Origin: Eopsaltria australis
Taxonomy: Eukaryota > Chordata > Aves > Passeriformes > Petroicidae
Length of the DNA stretch: 64,000 nucleotides
Direction of reading: 5' to 3'
Assembly: GCA_034509425.1 (NCBI GenBank)
Contig: JAVTVJ010000011.1
Span: 5,246,501 to 5,310,500, forward strand
The notes below the pieces were generated by a model. It made no database searches. It had not been told where the DNA came from and worked only from the letters and a program-made list of their open reading frames with translations. How positions within the stretch are numbered: the first letter of the stretch is position 1; the number at the start of each line of letters is the position of its first letter. The position numbers and the translations under genes are program-made. Positions 26,301-41,300 of the stretch are shown here, piece after piece.

Positions 26301-29300
26301 CGCTTACGTTAAATTGATTACAATCTAAAAAACCCTTGCCTGGAAAGGAAGCCATGTCAATTTATAATGACATTAAGAGTAAGGCTATTTTGTTCAGCAT
26401 GGCCCTAGAGCTAGCACTTAAAATGGCACAGAAAATACTTTGCTTTCAGTACTAAATATCACTTCTATAATTTTTGGAAGATTACAGAAGAACCTGCATG
26501 TTTTCAAAGAAGTGGTATTGATGATACCACCATTGAATTTCTTTTGAAGTTTAAATTACTTAGAGAGAAATTGGAAAGAAATATTTGTGCTTGATTTGGA
26601 TTTTGTCTTTTTCAGGTAATGCAGTTAGGTAACTGAAATTTAATTTATTAGGTGTGAGAAGCTAGTATTAAAGGAGACTCAATATGAATTTTTAGTCCAT
26701 ATCTGAAATGGCAACTTGCACAGCAACTGGCTTTTTTTGGATCACATATAGGTTTCCTCTCTTCCTCTCTTCTTCTCTTCCTCCTGATGAAAATTATTTG
26801 TCTAGTGAGGGAAAGGGCGAAAAAAACCACAGTAACTCACCTTTTTCTGTTCAGATATGACTGCTCTCTGTCATGTACTTCTGACATGCTGTCAGAAGTA
26901 GCTCTAAGCTTAAACCACTACCAAAGAAACATTTAAGCAAGGATGGAACAGAAAATGCTCCAGTCTTGGAAAACTCAAAGTTTGAAGGATTGTTCTTCAG
27001 CCAGCTATCTAGTTACAGGAACATTTCCAGATTTTCACTTAACTGCATTTGCCATTGTCCCAAACACGGTTAGCTGACGTTATGAAACATGTTTTCTCTC
27101 TTTTTATATATGTTTGGTAGCGGTTTATTTACTTTTCAGAAGAACATGTTTTCTGTTCTGCTTTGTGCAGAGCTTCAAATCCAAAAAAAAAGGCTTGCCA
27201 TTTTTTCTTTCAAGTTTTTTTTCTTTGTGCTGTAATATCTAAATAATAGATATTATAGCAAGATCTGCTTTTCTGTAGTTACCAGAAGAACTCTTAATCT
27301 GCAGCTTTGTCTCCATATATTGGGTCTGTTTTGATTTACCATTTGAAGATTGTTTCTGCTGCTTTTAATAAGCTCAAGCTCTGAGTTTCCTGCACTGAAT
27401 TCACTTATCAGGTTACTCCCTACCTTGTTCTCAACAAATTTATAGGGGAGGTCGTGTTGTGTTTGGAGACATGAATTGCTGTTGGCATCACTGAATTTGT
27501 TTTCATTCTTAGTAAGTGGGGTATCTAAACTTTCTTTGTGCTTTGTAGTCTGTTCATTTCTAGCTGCATTTTTGTCCTCTTTTTCATTATGGTGCCTATA
27601 TAATGTGTTTGTTTAATCATGATGACAGAACCACTTTTCTGCTGCCCATTGGAACATCTCTATTAATGGTCTTGCTACTCTCTTCTAGTCTCTTGGTGGG
27701 AAGAGCCATCCCTTTGTAACAGGGAATGACTATAACCATTGGATAGTCCCGTATCCACGTTTGTGCCTGTTCTCGCCCCAATTTCAGTAATTTGCGCAAT
27801 GAAATGGCTTCAAAAGTAAATAGCATTAGTTTAAAACACACCACCTTTATGGTGGTGGTAGTCACATTAAAGTCATATGCTCAATGACTGCAAAATTGGT
27901 GATGTTTATGTTAACTACACAGTGGGTAAATTATTTAAAGAAACCTTAATCCAAAGCATACCAGTGTATACTTGGCAATAAGTCACCCTTTATCTAAATA
28001 TCTTTTTCTTTCAAAATACCTCACTTTTGAGTACTACCTCAGTTTTTAAAGGAAATCATAGAACCATTTAAAGATTTGGCTTGAAGCAACCTTAAAGATC
28101 ATCTTGTTCTAACCTCCTGCCATGGGCAGGGAAAACTTCCACTAGACCAGGTTGCTCAGAGATCCATGCAATCTGGCCTTGAACACCTCCAGGGATGGGA
28201 CATCCACAGCTTGTTGGGACAACCTGTTCAAGTGCCTTACCACCCTCACAGTAAAGAACTTTTTCCTAATATCTAATTTAAATCTGCTTTCTTTCAGTTT
28301 GAATCCATTCCCCCTTGCCTGTGAAATGTCCAAATACAGGCTCAATTTGCTTGTAGCAATTTAAATGTGGATGCATTCCTACCCTTATTAAATTTGTCTT
28401 TGCAAAGTTATTGCAGTCTTATTTTGAAGGCATTTTGGTGCTTAGCTTAGACGTTGTTTCACCTTTGTTATTTCTGGGTTTGAGCCATATGGATTTAACA
28501 CACTTTCACTTAAAGCTCTTAGCTTTTACTTAATGCGAGATAAGTACTTCTGAAAATAGATGTTATGCCAACTTTGCAGAAGTAAAACTAAATCCAGGTC
28601 ATTCTATAAGAAGGCACATCTTCAGCTGAGGAATGTCAAAGTAATGTCCTCATTTTAGAGGCCACAGATTAAACTGGTCAAATAACTAATTTGAGATGTT
28701 CAAAGTAATTTCTCTATTACTTTTTCTCTTTAAAACCTATTTTGTGTTTTTCCTCAAGTCTTTAACCAACTGTTCTAAATCGATTTAGTTTGGAAATTAC
28801 TTTATAATATAGGATGTGGCACTTCCCATCCAAAGGATCTGACACTTCCCATGCAAAGGTTAAGTCACTTCTGTCACATGGTTGTTTTAAGGATCTCACA
28901 CACAGCTTGCCATCTTTTCCACTGAGTCTTTTAGAACAATTTCTGTCTCTGCATCTTGAGCATGAGCCCCTGTGGTAACAGTCTCACTGGCAAACACAGC
29001 CTTGTGACAGAAAGAATATCCCTTGCAGTCTGCATTCCTTGTGGACCAGTTCACTATCCATATTCCATCAGGGTTTGAGTAGCGAGTACTCCTTGGTTGA
29101 CTTGGTGAAATATTCTTGCTGCTGTGGCCTATTCTGAGACCTCAACACATCCTAAATCCCTGGGACTCGGTCAGAATGTTGTGTCAGTAAGTCTGTTAAC
29201 TGTGTGCCTTAGTAAGTGTGTCTGAGTCCTGGCTCGTGTTAAAAGTGGCCTTTCTTAGTTTTGACAGCAGAGTAATTGAGAGGGTTTTTTAATTTTCTCT

Positions 29301-32300
29301 GAGAGCATGAGACAAACACTTTGTAGTTCCTGATGGTGCCATAAATCAAATGATCATTCAAACTCAGAGAGTTGAAAAGTTTCATTTCTACGGAACAGTT
29401 CAGCCCATGTAGTGAAGAAAGTTTATTGAGAAGACAATCCTTCCTTTCCTAATTTTTCTTTTGGAATTTAACAAGTATTTATGTGCATGCTTGCTTTTTA
29501 AATATTGTAGTATGGCTAAAGTAATTATTTTTAGGAGTTTTCTCTATATCACAGTACCTCAGTCATTGCATTTCCTGGCTCTTTGATGCACTACTGCAGC
29601 TGATGGATGTGCTGAGAGGAGGCGGATGCATTAAGATAATTACTAATATGAACAAAATTGACAAGTCAGATTCTTCTGTTTTGTCACAGATATTGATACA
29701 GTCCTAAAAAATCTTTTTATGTGTGAACAACTAAAAAGAAGCCCTTACTATTGTCTTGATAGTTGTCTAGCAGGATAGCAGGAGCAGATGTTTTAAAAGT
29801 GTGTTTAGCTAATTTAATTTTACCAAATAATGCTACAGTGTTAAAATTTGATTGATAAGCTCATGGGTTTCCCATGAAAAGTGCCTGGCAAGATGCCACC
29901 TTAGTATCTGGTTTTTCTTAAAATAATATTTTTTTTAGGAAAGCACAGTATGACTGTATGCTTGGGGAAAATATATGCATGTAATATTTATACATTGTAT
30001 AAAGTATAAATAATTTCTCATCAAGTATCAGACTATTTCTTTGGAAGAGTATCTAGACATTCTGGCCTTTAACTCCTAAGGCAGTTCTATACTCCTATTT
30101 AATAGAAGTTTTTATGTCCATAGCTTGTGAAAACAAATACTTGGTATGGTTTGAAGATATTTCTACAATTAAGAAAACATTTTTAAAAGCTGTTAGCATA
30201 TAAATGTATATCTTCTTGCAGTTTTGGTTTTTTTGGTTTTTTAACTGTAGTTTGCTAGATTTATTGGTCCCATGAAATATTTTGGGGTTTGTGGTATTTG
30301 TTTTTAATACCTCCCCACCTCTTCTAAGGAGTTAACATTGTCACTTGTAGTGCTCTGCATTAGATGCATGAGTTAACCATGTAGGATTATTTTTTTTCCC
30401 TTTCAATCTTTACTGTAATTGAATATTCTTACTTAAATACCCTCCCCAGTTAATGGAGTGAGGCTTTGGTAATGACCAAGATAATCACCTTATGGATCAG
30501 ACTCTCAACAGAGATAAGTTAAGGTAATGCACTTTATGTACCCTTTCTTTTTCAATATAACATGTGGACACATTTTTATCTGATTCTTCCTGCATGTGTG
30601 GAGTACAGCTAACAGCTGAGGGACCACAACCCCCTTCCAGGCTCTGGCAGTGTAAACTTCTTGTTCACCTCTGATAGCCTAAGCTATGAGATTCCTTCCC
30701 ACACAGTGCAAAACCAGTTCTATTGCTGCTTGGTTATTTTCATTTGTGGTCCAGAAGGTGTTGTTAAGTTTTTATCTTTTTCACTTACAAATGTAAGGTA
30801 TCCTAAGACTTACTTCAACACAGGTCTGAGAAGCGGAATTTCATGGTCACAGAGAGATTTCCTGCTCTCTGGCAGCCTTCCTGTGCCTCTCTGAGTTCTG
30901 GCATAGGATAGGAATAGTGACGGTGCTAGTCTCATTTTTTTGTCACTTGAGATCTGCAGTTGAATTACTCTTTTATTTTGGGATGGTTTTCTTGCCTTCC
31001 TTGAATAATAGCTTTTATATACAGTAATAATACTACCTTAATGTCTGTCCTCAAAATGGTGGAGTTATGCTGTCATGGTGGAATTATTTTTTACTAGTAT
31101 TTTCTTCCCCATGTTGACAATATGGTGTAAAAAACTGTCCTATGGCATCTATTTCTCACTGATTCCAGTCTTGCCCTTATTGTGAGAGAAGGAACACGTT
31201 GCTTGAATGAAAAGAAATTGTCACTAATTGGTTATTCTGAAACAGCATATTCATAGGATGTTTTCTGCTGAGCTTTTCTTCACTACAGTGGTATAACTGA
31301 GTGTGGCCATAATGTGTCTGCTTCCCTTTAATTACAAGTCTCATTAATTGCTTTTGTTGTTTATCAGACAGCATTATTGCAGCGGCAGAGTCGATACATT
31401 CGCTCAACAGTTCCTGAAAATGCAGAGAAGGAAGCTCAGAGCCTGTTTGTAACTGAGGTAATACTGAAATGCATGTGTCTGTATGTAATAACAATATTAT
31501 ACCTGACTTGTTTTTCTTCTCCTGCATTTACCATATAAAGCAAACAGAAAAATAAGCCCTGGAAAAAGAATTAAATATTTATTGCCATTTACTTGTCAAT
31601 TATTTCGAGGCAAAATTTCCAGGAAAACCCAGTATTAAAACCCAGTATTTTTTCCATTGGTGGCTGGAAAAGAAGTATTACAGGATAGCTTTTAATTATT
31701 TTGTTTGCGTCATTGGCTTTTGCAGATGGTTCTCCCCCACCTTCATTATGCCTTTGGCTTTTCCAGATGAACGTGGGTGATTTCAATACATAATATTGGA
31801 TCCACTAGTAAATCTGGAATGAATCATTGGGACTTGTTTTTTCTGATAAAGTGTCTCACACCAGCCATTCTTACTTTGGGCATAATAATCTTGTACAGAT
31901 TGCTGGAACAGTCTGTATCCAGAGGTATTCAGAACTGTAACACTTGTGGAGGCCAAAATTCATTATGACTGTCCAACTTGTATGCTACATGTAGAAACAT
32001 CCTCAACCCTTTTTCATTTCTTTTTGTATTATCTGCTTGTTTTCTACTGATATGCTTTAAACTGATATTTTAACATCTGAAACAAATAAGTGTCTGTTGT
32101 AACTCCAATAAAACTGAAGGAGCTCCAGATAGCTGAATCTACGTCAAAGTGATTTATCCACACTGATATATACCCTTAATACCTAACCTAAACATTGCTG
32201 AGGTAAATTTGAAGAGGATAGACAAGAGGAGGGAGGAGTGTTAGAGGTAATTCATGAAGTTTAATGAGTTTCTGCAGAAACAATTGCTTGGCAAGTATTA

Positions 32301-35300
32301 AACTCGTGTTTTGAAATATAAAGAAAATATTTACGATTTATTGGATGCTGTGTTTGTGTATATGTAGGTTTATTGTGTAACATAAAATTTTGCATGGAAT
32401 GGTTTCTGTCAACAGATTTGTCAGTTTTATGTTACTTTGTTCAAAGCCAAGATAAATCAGTACTTTTATGTTGTAACAATATGGGTGGAGTAAAATGGTA
32501 TTTCCTGTGATCTAGATCAGAACTTAATGACATAATTGCTTTTCAACCACTGCTAGCATGAAGTTTAAATTTAAGTATTAATTTAATTGCACTGGAAGTA
32601 TAAATTCAAGGAAAAGATTTTTTTGTCTTTCTGTACCAGTATCTGCACAATTGGATATTCTGTTTTAATAAGGTGTCTGTTTTTGTGCTGAGTTGTTTAA
32701 GGGCTCAGTCATGTTTCCAGCTTTGGATGAGTTTTCTAAAGGCTTGGCCATGTTTTCATCTGCGGCAAAGTGCTGCTTTAACTTTTTGAATAACTGAAGA
32801 TGGTTAATCCAGATGCCAAGTGCATTCACCATTTTCTGGTTTTATTAAATACATGTCTAGCAGATGATAACATTCCTTTGAAACATACAACTTGTTCCAA
32901 AAAGCTATATTGCGTTAGGCTATTGCAAAAGAAAGGAAGTGTACAGAATTTTCAGAGATTGACATGTAACCATAATAGTTCATGAACAGATATATCTTAA
33001 GAGGTTTTCTTGTGCTGTGTCTATTGAATGCCTTTAATCCTCTTCCAGTTAATACTTACATTTGGTTTTCATTAAAACAGTGCATCAAAACCTACAATTC
33101 AGACTGGCATATTGTTAACTATAGATATGAAGATTACTCAGGAGAGTTTCGACAGCTTCCAAAGTAAGTATGTTATTTAGTTTATTTAGTGGTATGACAA
33201 ATGGAAGTTGTGGAAGGACTTTGCATTTAATATAGACTTATTTATTAGAGAAGTATATTAATATGTGTAATATGTAAACTGAAATATGCTATATCCATGT
33301 TTAATGGTCAGTAGAGATGATAAAGATTTGTTGAATGGAATTGATGAACTTGAATGTATAATATCATGTTAAACCATTTTCTAGGAAGTTATGTGATAAC
33401 GTTGCCTTATTAACAGGCAAGCAAGACATTGTATCATAGACAATGTGAATTTAAGTATGATAACTAAAACAGGCTAATGTTTAGATGAACCTAAAATGGT
33501 AATATCCTGTTTTCATAGCTTCAAAGGCAGCTTTTGTAACTCCCTTTAGGAGCTTGGGGAGTAGAACCTAACTGAGATGGTTAGAGCAGGTTTTCACAGG
33601 ATGATTCAAAGTAAAAGCCTAACCGACATCTGTTATAAACTTTCTAAACCATCTGCTAGAGAAATGTTTTCTCACTTTCTCTAAATTTTCTGGGAGGAGT
33701 ATAGAGATGAGAATGTTAACTTAGAATGTCTGAGAGTAGCTAAATTCTCTGAATACCCTAAGTCTGGAAGATCTATGTCTTCTCCAACTGCTGTCCTGCA
33801 TCTATCAGCTGAAAAATAGTTACCTTTCTCTGTGGAAGGTTCTGATCTACTCATGGGTTTTGTAGAAGTCAGTACCTGGTTTTTACTTGCCCTGAACAGA
33901 AACCACAATAGGAATTTAAATAAATGCGTTGTCCTGCAAGGAGCTGGTGGTTGCAGGTATTAATTCTTACTCATAAGATAGTAGGAGTGCTGTGAATGAG
34001 AAAGCATTTGTTCTCTTTAGTAACACATTAGGACAGTGATAAGCAGAACAAAAGGAACACAGTGGGCAGGTGTACAAAGGAGGAAAATTGCTTTCTAAGA
34101 AATAGAATTAATGAAAAATACATGCTTTTACTTTGTTGTTCTTGTGCTTTTTCCTCTTCAGTAGGAAAAGAACATCCCAATTTTTGCATCAATAAAATAT
34201 GTAACTAATCACAAAATTCCTAGTACTTCAGAAGCTTTTTCTTTTGTAGTAAAGGGACAAAGCCAGATAAGCTTCCTGTTCATTTATATGAAGTGGATGA
34301 AGAAGCAGATAAAGATGAGGTGAGATAATTGCAATTCCTTACTTTCTCTTGTTTTCATTAAAGAATGTTGGGTGTGTAGAGGTTGTGAATTTAGTTAAGT
34401 GTTAATGTCAGTACATGAAAACAGACATTGGCTTGAACCACCTTATTGGGAAACAAATCAGTTCTTTTACTTGTCTCCTTTCAAATAACCTTGTTATCTG
34501 GAGGTCTGTCAGGCGAGTTAGAAAAGGTTTTGACAGATAATAAAATTGAAGTTTTAATACTTGGTGGCATATAATCCTTCAGCTGTCATACAATCTGTTT
34601 TATACCGTGTCTGTGTAGACAGTTTTCCAGAGAGAAATGTTTCATGCAGTTTAATCATGGAATTGAGTAAAATCATGGGTGAATCTGTGCCAGTATGACA
34701 GCACACACACTTCAGCATGCATGGCAGTGTAGCATACAGCGTGAGCTAAAATTAATTAATCACAAATTTGAGTATAGGATAAGACCTGGAGAACATGGAA
34801 ACAAAAGCTTAAAAAATTGACTAAAAGTCCAAGATATTTTCTTTTGTGTTATTGACTTATGGAGAGATGTATAGGATCAAACAATTTTCAAGTGTATTTC
34901 AAATGCCAAAGACTTTTTTTCAGCAACTGCTTCTTTTATTTTTGTGATTTATTTATTTTTACCACACCCTGTTTCAAAACATGCTTTTAAATGCCACTGT
35001 TTTCTTTTCTTACAAGTACTTGAACTCTTACATCTCAAACAAGAATTAAAGTAATTTCTCTGTTTTGTGGTTTTTTACCTCTTGACAATTGCTTTGCTTC
35101 TAAATTCCTGGTATTCAGAACTGCTGCATATGAAATGAAAGAATTAAATGTGAAGAAGTTGTTTGGGGAATTCATCTGAGTAGACAGATTCCCAGTCAGA
35201 GTCCCAGGCTGACATTTATCCAGCACTGCTATTAATCTACACTGTGGTAGTTGGACAAATAACTTTATGCATTTATATCCAAAACTTCCTCTTTGTAGGA

Positions 35301-38300
35301 TGGGAATAATTAGAATTACTATTATACTGACATTTAAAAGACTTGGCATTATTTACTGTGATAATATTTCCAATAACAGAAGTGTTTTAGAAAACAGTGA
35401 GTTAAACACTAAAAAAAATTAAATGGATGTATAATTGACTATAATTCTTACCAGGAAATTTATTATGGGTAGAGTTAGTTAAACACTGGGAAACTATTAA
35501 TTTGGCTATTAACAGGTAGTATGTGTTTTACTAGGAAATGTAAATGGAGAGAACTGCCTCTCTCCTTCTGCTCAGTGTCCTATAAGAACAGGCAGGAGCA
35601 GGGTATCTCTCAGAAGTGCAGTCACTGGAGGGAGAGGTCTGCTGCTCTTTGAGGAACTTGGAAAATAAACACGAGAAAAGGACATGCTAGGAGGAAAAGG
35701 GAAGTTAGTGGGACAATAGGGTGGGGGGAACTATAAATTCTTTCATCAAGGGAAGAAATAATGCAAGAGGTTTTTCTTTCAAATGTTGATATCTTTCTAT
35801 GCCAAAAAGCACAGATGCAAACCTTAGATTGAAAGTTGTTTGTGTCACTTCTGTTTGTGTTTGAAGAAAGCTGATTTCTTAAGAGAATGATGGAAAACAA
35901 AAAAGCTACAAGGGATTAAAAATTGGAGGAAAATCAGATAAAGATTAGTTTAATTATTCATCATGAAAAAGGAGAAAATTACCTATCCAAAACTAATTTG
36001 GGCTATCAGGCCATCAGGTTGATGTTTGGAAATGGAATTTTTCAATCCGGTATGGGATCAAGATATGGGGTTGTTTTTGTTGAAACAGTTGCTGTTGAAG
36101 TAAACTTTGGAGCCAAGTTTGTGGGAAAGATCATTTTAAAAAGTGCAGCGCAGTGTGCAGCAGTGATGATAAAAGTGAGGAAATTACCTTACCAGTTGGA
36201 AACAGGAAGTATGTTTTCAGTGTGAGAGTCATGTGTTAACAACTGGGTCCTGGGTTCCTTTGTATTAACAGATGGTCAGCTGGAAAGATTCAGTAGCTTT
36301 TTGGCTCTGTAGGCAGGAATTCTGCCTGACACAAAGAAATGGTGTAACTAGAGAGGCCCAAATGACACTCTGTTTTATTGCTAGAAAACAGCATGCAGCT
36401 CAACAGAGCTGGGAAATCGTGCACCTCAGAGTATGGGAACTGGAGTCTTAACAGAGCTAAATCTTGATTTTTGTTAACACAGGTAATGAAGGAGTTAATG
36501 TCATGTGAAGTGATCCTATGTATGGTTTGTGCAGTTGCAGAAAAGCATTGGTTGGTTTGTGCTAAGTTTTGGCAATAACTCATCATTTATTCATCACCCT
36601 ACTCTTGTAAAGGTGATTTAAACCCACCCTTTCCTTGGGGATAACTCATGCCAGGGGAGGTGAAGAGTGATATAGAGTCATATTCAGAAACTCAGTGTTT
36701 AAAATTGTCTCTGTATCTTTATTCTTGTATAAGAAAAATAATGATAGAATAGGGGTGGGGGTTAATGTCTTGAAAATGTGAAAAAAGACGACTGTGTTAC
36801 TTGGACAGTGAGACTCACAGGGACACATAAAAATTTACTGAGTATTTCTGGTCTATGCCTTTGGGCTGTTATATCAGATGCCCTGATAGTTGATGACCAT
36901 GTCATCCTTACTGGGCCTAACTTCAGTAGTACCATGCTGAGGCTGAATATTGAAAGGTCAGATTGCATCTTTTGCCTTCTGTTCACAGTTTTTTGAAGTT
37001 CACATGTGCATATGCTTATGAATATGCAAGCTAGACACAGACTAAATAAGCTGTAAATAAATTACCTAGTAACTTTTTATAGAATGTTCCTTGATTCAGT
37101 TCCAGAAAAAAATTCTTATTATTCCAAGATTTGGTTTAATTTTCAGTTGTTGAACTAGTGACTCTCTCCCCCTTATGTAATCACTTTTTGTTGTATGTTT
37201 TCTTAACAGCCGAGAAAAGAAATTAGGAAAAGTACTTGAGATACTCGAGGATGTTTTGTGGTTTTGTATTCAGCTGGATGCTCTGATAATTCTGAATGTT
37301 CCAATAAAAAATTGCCAGGAGTATTTTTCCTCTAGATGGTTAAAAATCCTCCTACATGTCTAATTCATTGATAGTTTTGTTTCAAAATGGGCTACATCAA
37401 CTGGAAACCATTGTAAAGTCAGTTTTGTAGTACTCTGAATGATTACTTGGAACTGGTGATTTAATATTTATTCTGTGGCAATTGTAAACCTGTCTTTTTT
37501 GATCTGATTTGATAGCAGAGTGCTGCTTCTTCTTAGTTGTTAACATCCTAAGGATTCTGATGCAGTTATTCAGTTCCATCAGCTGGCAGATGGATGTGGT
37601 GCACAGGCAGTGGGTGTGATGTGTGATGCTTGCATTGGATCTGCTGTTTGTGAACTTCCCACTGCTGCCAAGTTCAGTCTTGTTCTCTCTAGAAAGCTTT
37701 GATTCTGATCTGCAAAAGGGCAGATCCAGTTCAAGAATTAATTCTCTTAATTCTTAAGAAAGTAATGTCTTTGAAGTACTGCATGTAAAGCAAAATGGTT
37801 TGAGAAATCTTGATTGAAGTTTTGGATAAGCATGTGTTTGCATTGTTCTTTTTGGCAGTAGAAATTGGTAAAAATTCCTTACACTCTGTGGAAAAGGTTA
37901 TAAGGTAAATATAAGTAAATGTTTTAAGTTTTGACCGTTTCCTCATTCCCCTGTTTCATTGGGATTTGTCTTGGCTAACATTTAGCTATCTATAGGCTGG
38001 ATCATCCTGTTGGCTGTAGATAAAGCCTGTGGAAGTGGCCAGATTACATATTAAAAGTTAGATGAGGTCAATCTCATCCCAGGTCTTTAAATAAAATAAT
38101 GAAAAAGCTGTAGAATTTCAGCATGGAGGACCCATGGTACATTGTTATCATTATGTTATGAACCTAGTTATTCCAACCTCTGAAATGACTTTTGAAATGA
38201 TTGATGAATACTACGTGGACTGTGATGCAGAAGTTTACCTTTTTTTTCTTCTTTTTTTCGTTCTTCCTTTCCCTATTTTCCTTTCTTCATCTCCAGGATG

Positions 38301-41300
38301 CAGCATCTCTTGGGTCTCAGAAGGGTGGAATAACAAAACAAGGATGGCTGTACAAAGGCAACATGAATAGTGCAATCAGTGTGACAATGAGAGTAAGTTT
38401 AAAAATATCTTACATATGACAAAATACTGAACACCAATATTAAATGTCCCCATGCCTTGGAGACGTCAATTTGTATGTGGTTTAGTTCTAAAAAAATTGT
38501 ATGAGAAGAAAGGGGGAAGCCTGTATGTCCTTTATATATCTGAAGTCTTGTTTTTATTTTATTATATGAAAATCAGAAAAAAAAAAGCCATGAAAAACCT
38601 ACTATGTGGGAGGAGTAAAATTTTCCTAACTGTACCCTGGTGTGATTTTAGTGGAAAGAGGACTGTGTAATATGGAGGGTGGGGAGGTGTTATTTATTTG
38701 TATTCTTGTATTTTATATAAAACTATAGTTTTTTAATTTGCCTGTTATGTATATTATAGAGTCAGTTTTAAATATCTTTCAATAGGTCAAAAATACTGTC
38801 AAATGATGTAGTACAATCCTGCTGCAGATATCATAAGTTAGGGTTTTTAATTAGTGCTTTCTGTTTTATCTTCTGCAGATACTGATTAGGTTATCTACAA
38901 ATAAAAGCTTTTTTTTATTGCCTTCTATGTAAATAGCACTTATGAGTATATAATATGAAGCTGATTAATACTAGTGCTGTTACTGTTCTTCTTTCCTTCT
39001 TTCTTTTCACTAGTCATTTAAAAGAAGATTTTTCCACTTAATCCAACTTGGTGATGGATCCTATAATCTCAATTTCTACAAAGATGAAAAAATATCAAAA
39101 GAACCTAAAGGATCAATATTTCTAGATTCATGCATGGGAGTGGTTCAGGTAATTGTAATTATTCTGCCTGTTTGCCAATTAATTCTGTATTTATTCACAA
39201 GTGAAATTGTATTTAAAATATAGATAAGTGTTGTTGAATGTAGATAAGTACCTATTATGCAGAGGAACAAATAGTCAGGCTGCATCTTGCCAAAGCAGTG
39301 AACAAGATTTCAAAGGGCAGGAGACTGAATTTTTGCAATCTTTCTGAAAAGAACATAAATTAGTAGTTGATGTCAAGTATTTAGCAAACCAGATTCTAAG
39401 GCAAATGCACAAAGAACCCCAAACTTGGCAAAGTAATGGCAGCATAAAATTGAAGTTTATTTCAGTTAGATTCTGTGCTTGCATGAGCTGTAAAATGTTT
39501 TTCATAGCTTCTTGTGTGGGATTTTGGTTTCGGGAATTGTATTGAATTCAAACACCCTTCCAGATGCTTTCATTTGACCTTTATAATGTTACTTTTCTGT
39601 GCTTTTCTTAATTTTGAAAAGTTAAGGGCTTTGGTAAAATGTTTGTCAGTAGCAAGTGCCAAAGAAAAGATTATTTTTCTTTTTTTTGTGCTTCTGCTAT
39701 GTATTTATAGTACAGCATGTAACTGTTCTGTTAGGCACAGCATACCTGGAAAAACCCCATGGGTCTTGGGATTTTTTTTAACTTGTACAGAAATAGGCAA
39801 AGTTTAATAAAAATGTATTGCTTCAATAATATTTTTGTAGTACAAAATTGTTTGAAGATTTACACAAAGAGATAAAACAACCTTACAGAGGATTCCCCCC
39901 CCCCCCCCCCCAAATATTGTAGTATTGTTTTTGGATACATTTTAATAGGTAACTCGTATGAAAATCTTGTAACTGTAATACATTTTATCATTTTGCAAGT
40001 TCTATATATAATTTTGCACAAATTATTTTGCCTTAGAGATACAGTTCTGGCCAACTCCACTGAAATGAGTTTGATTTGTGTTTTATAAACAAGTCAACAC
40101 ACATAAAAGTGTTTCCTGAACTGGCTGTAGTCTCATCAATATATACAAATAGTGATGGAGTGTGCAAAGAGGACAGAGCCAGGCTCTGCTCAGCACTGCC
40201 AGGGACAGGGCTGGAGGCAATGGGCACAACCTGAAACACAGGAGTTACCTCTGGACATCAGGGAGCATTTTTTCACCGAGTGCTGGCACAGGTTGCCCAG
40301 GGAGGTTGTGGAGTCTCCATCCTTGGAGATACTCAAAAGTTTCCTGACCACGATCTTGTGCTATATGGCTCTAATTGGCAGTGTTTGAAGAGGGAGTGTT
40401 GGATGAAATGACGACCAGAGGCCCCTTCTAACCTCTAACCGTTCTATCATTTTGGGATTTAAAACCTGAAAATCTCTTTTTCTCATACATACTTTCACAC
40501 TATTCCATACTTTCTGTTCCGTCACTTCAATCCAATTAACCTCAAGTTTCCTCAGACTCTGCCAGAAGCTTGCTTTTTAAAACAAACAATGTATAATTTG
40601 TTCTGCTTCAAGTGGGGCTGATACAGTCATCTTTAAGTAAAACTGTACCTTGGATGCTTTAAAATTTCTAGTTGGCTGTATGTGTAATGCTGTACTGTCT
40701 TGTACAGTACACTCAGTGTTCAGCTTGGCACCTGGTCTTCAAAACTGCACATAAAAATTTGAGACTAGTTATGAATGAGCATCAGGTGCAAAACTGAAAC
40801 CAGTTAATGCTCATTTCCAAGAAGCCAAGTAGTCATTCAGTGGCTAGAATAAAGGGGTTTGGAAACAGCTGTTTTCTTCACTTGAATTGTTGGTGAGAGG
40901 CAAGTAAATGCTGATTTGAACTATCAAATGTTATAATGTCCCTATTCCAGATGTGTGGTTTTATTATCTTATATTATGTCCTATACCCTTTCAGACTGAT
41001 CTTACTGGTTTACTGTTACTTATTATTGGTGTTGAATTAGCATTTAAAAACTCATATAAGGAAAAAGTGGTATCTACACATTAGAAATTGCACTTTCATT
41101 TAACAGAAGAGGAAAACAAAGGAAAAGATTTTTGAGGACTACTTTGAAGTAGTCTAACATGGAATCCATAGAAATGGTTTTTCTTAGGTAGTTATGCTTA
41201 CAAGTTTTTGTTCTCAGAATGAAACTACTTGTTTCAGAGTCAGTCTTCTTAGTGAGGGGACATTAGTTATTATTGCATTCCTATAACACTTTTCTGGTTT

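Larger units (their letters stand above)
23898..31367 (+). other. DOCK9 intron with CR1 fragment
   Basis: About 7.5 kb. Contains a CR1 at 28053-28350, a CT-rich tract (26754-26786) and a small imperfect duplication of 'cacttcccatccaaagg' near 28820-28861. Nothing else recognised. Confidence 0.8.

Noticed and set aside
28142..28364. Opposing 67- and 70-codon open frames
   Set aside because: Both lie within the CR1 3' end fragment, which is not coding.
35035..36225. Cluster of open frames of about 90-104 codons on both strands
   Set aside because: No conserved motif and no compatible acceptor/donor pairs; the exon chain is already complete across this intron.
40152..40388. Overlapping open frames of 61-78 codons
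   Set aside because: They fall in the sense-oriented CR1 fragment.
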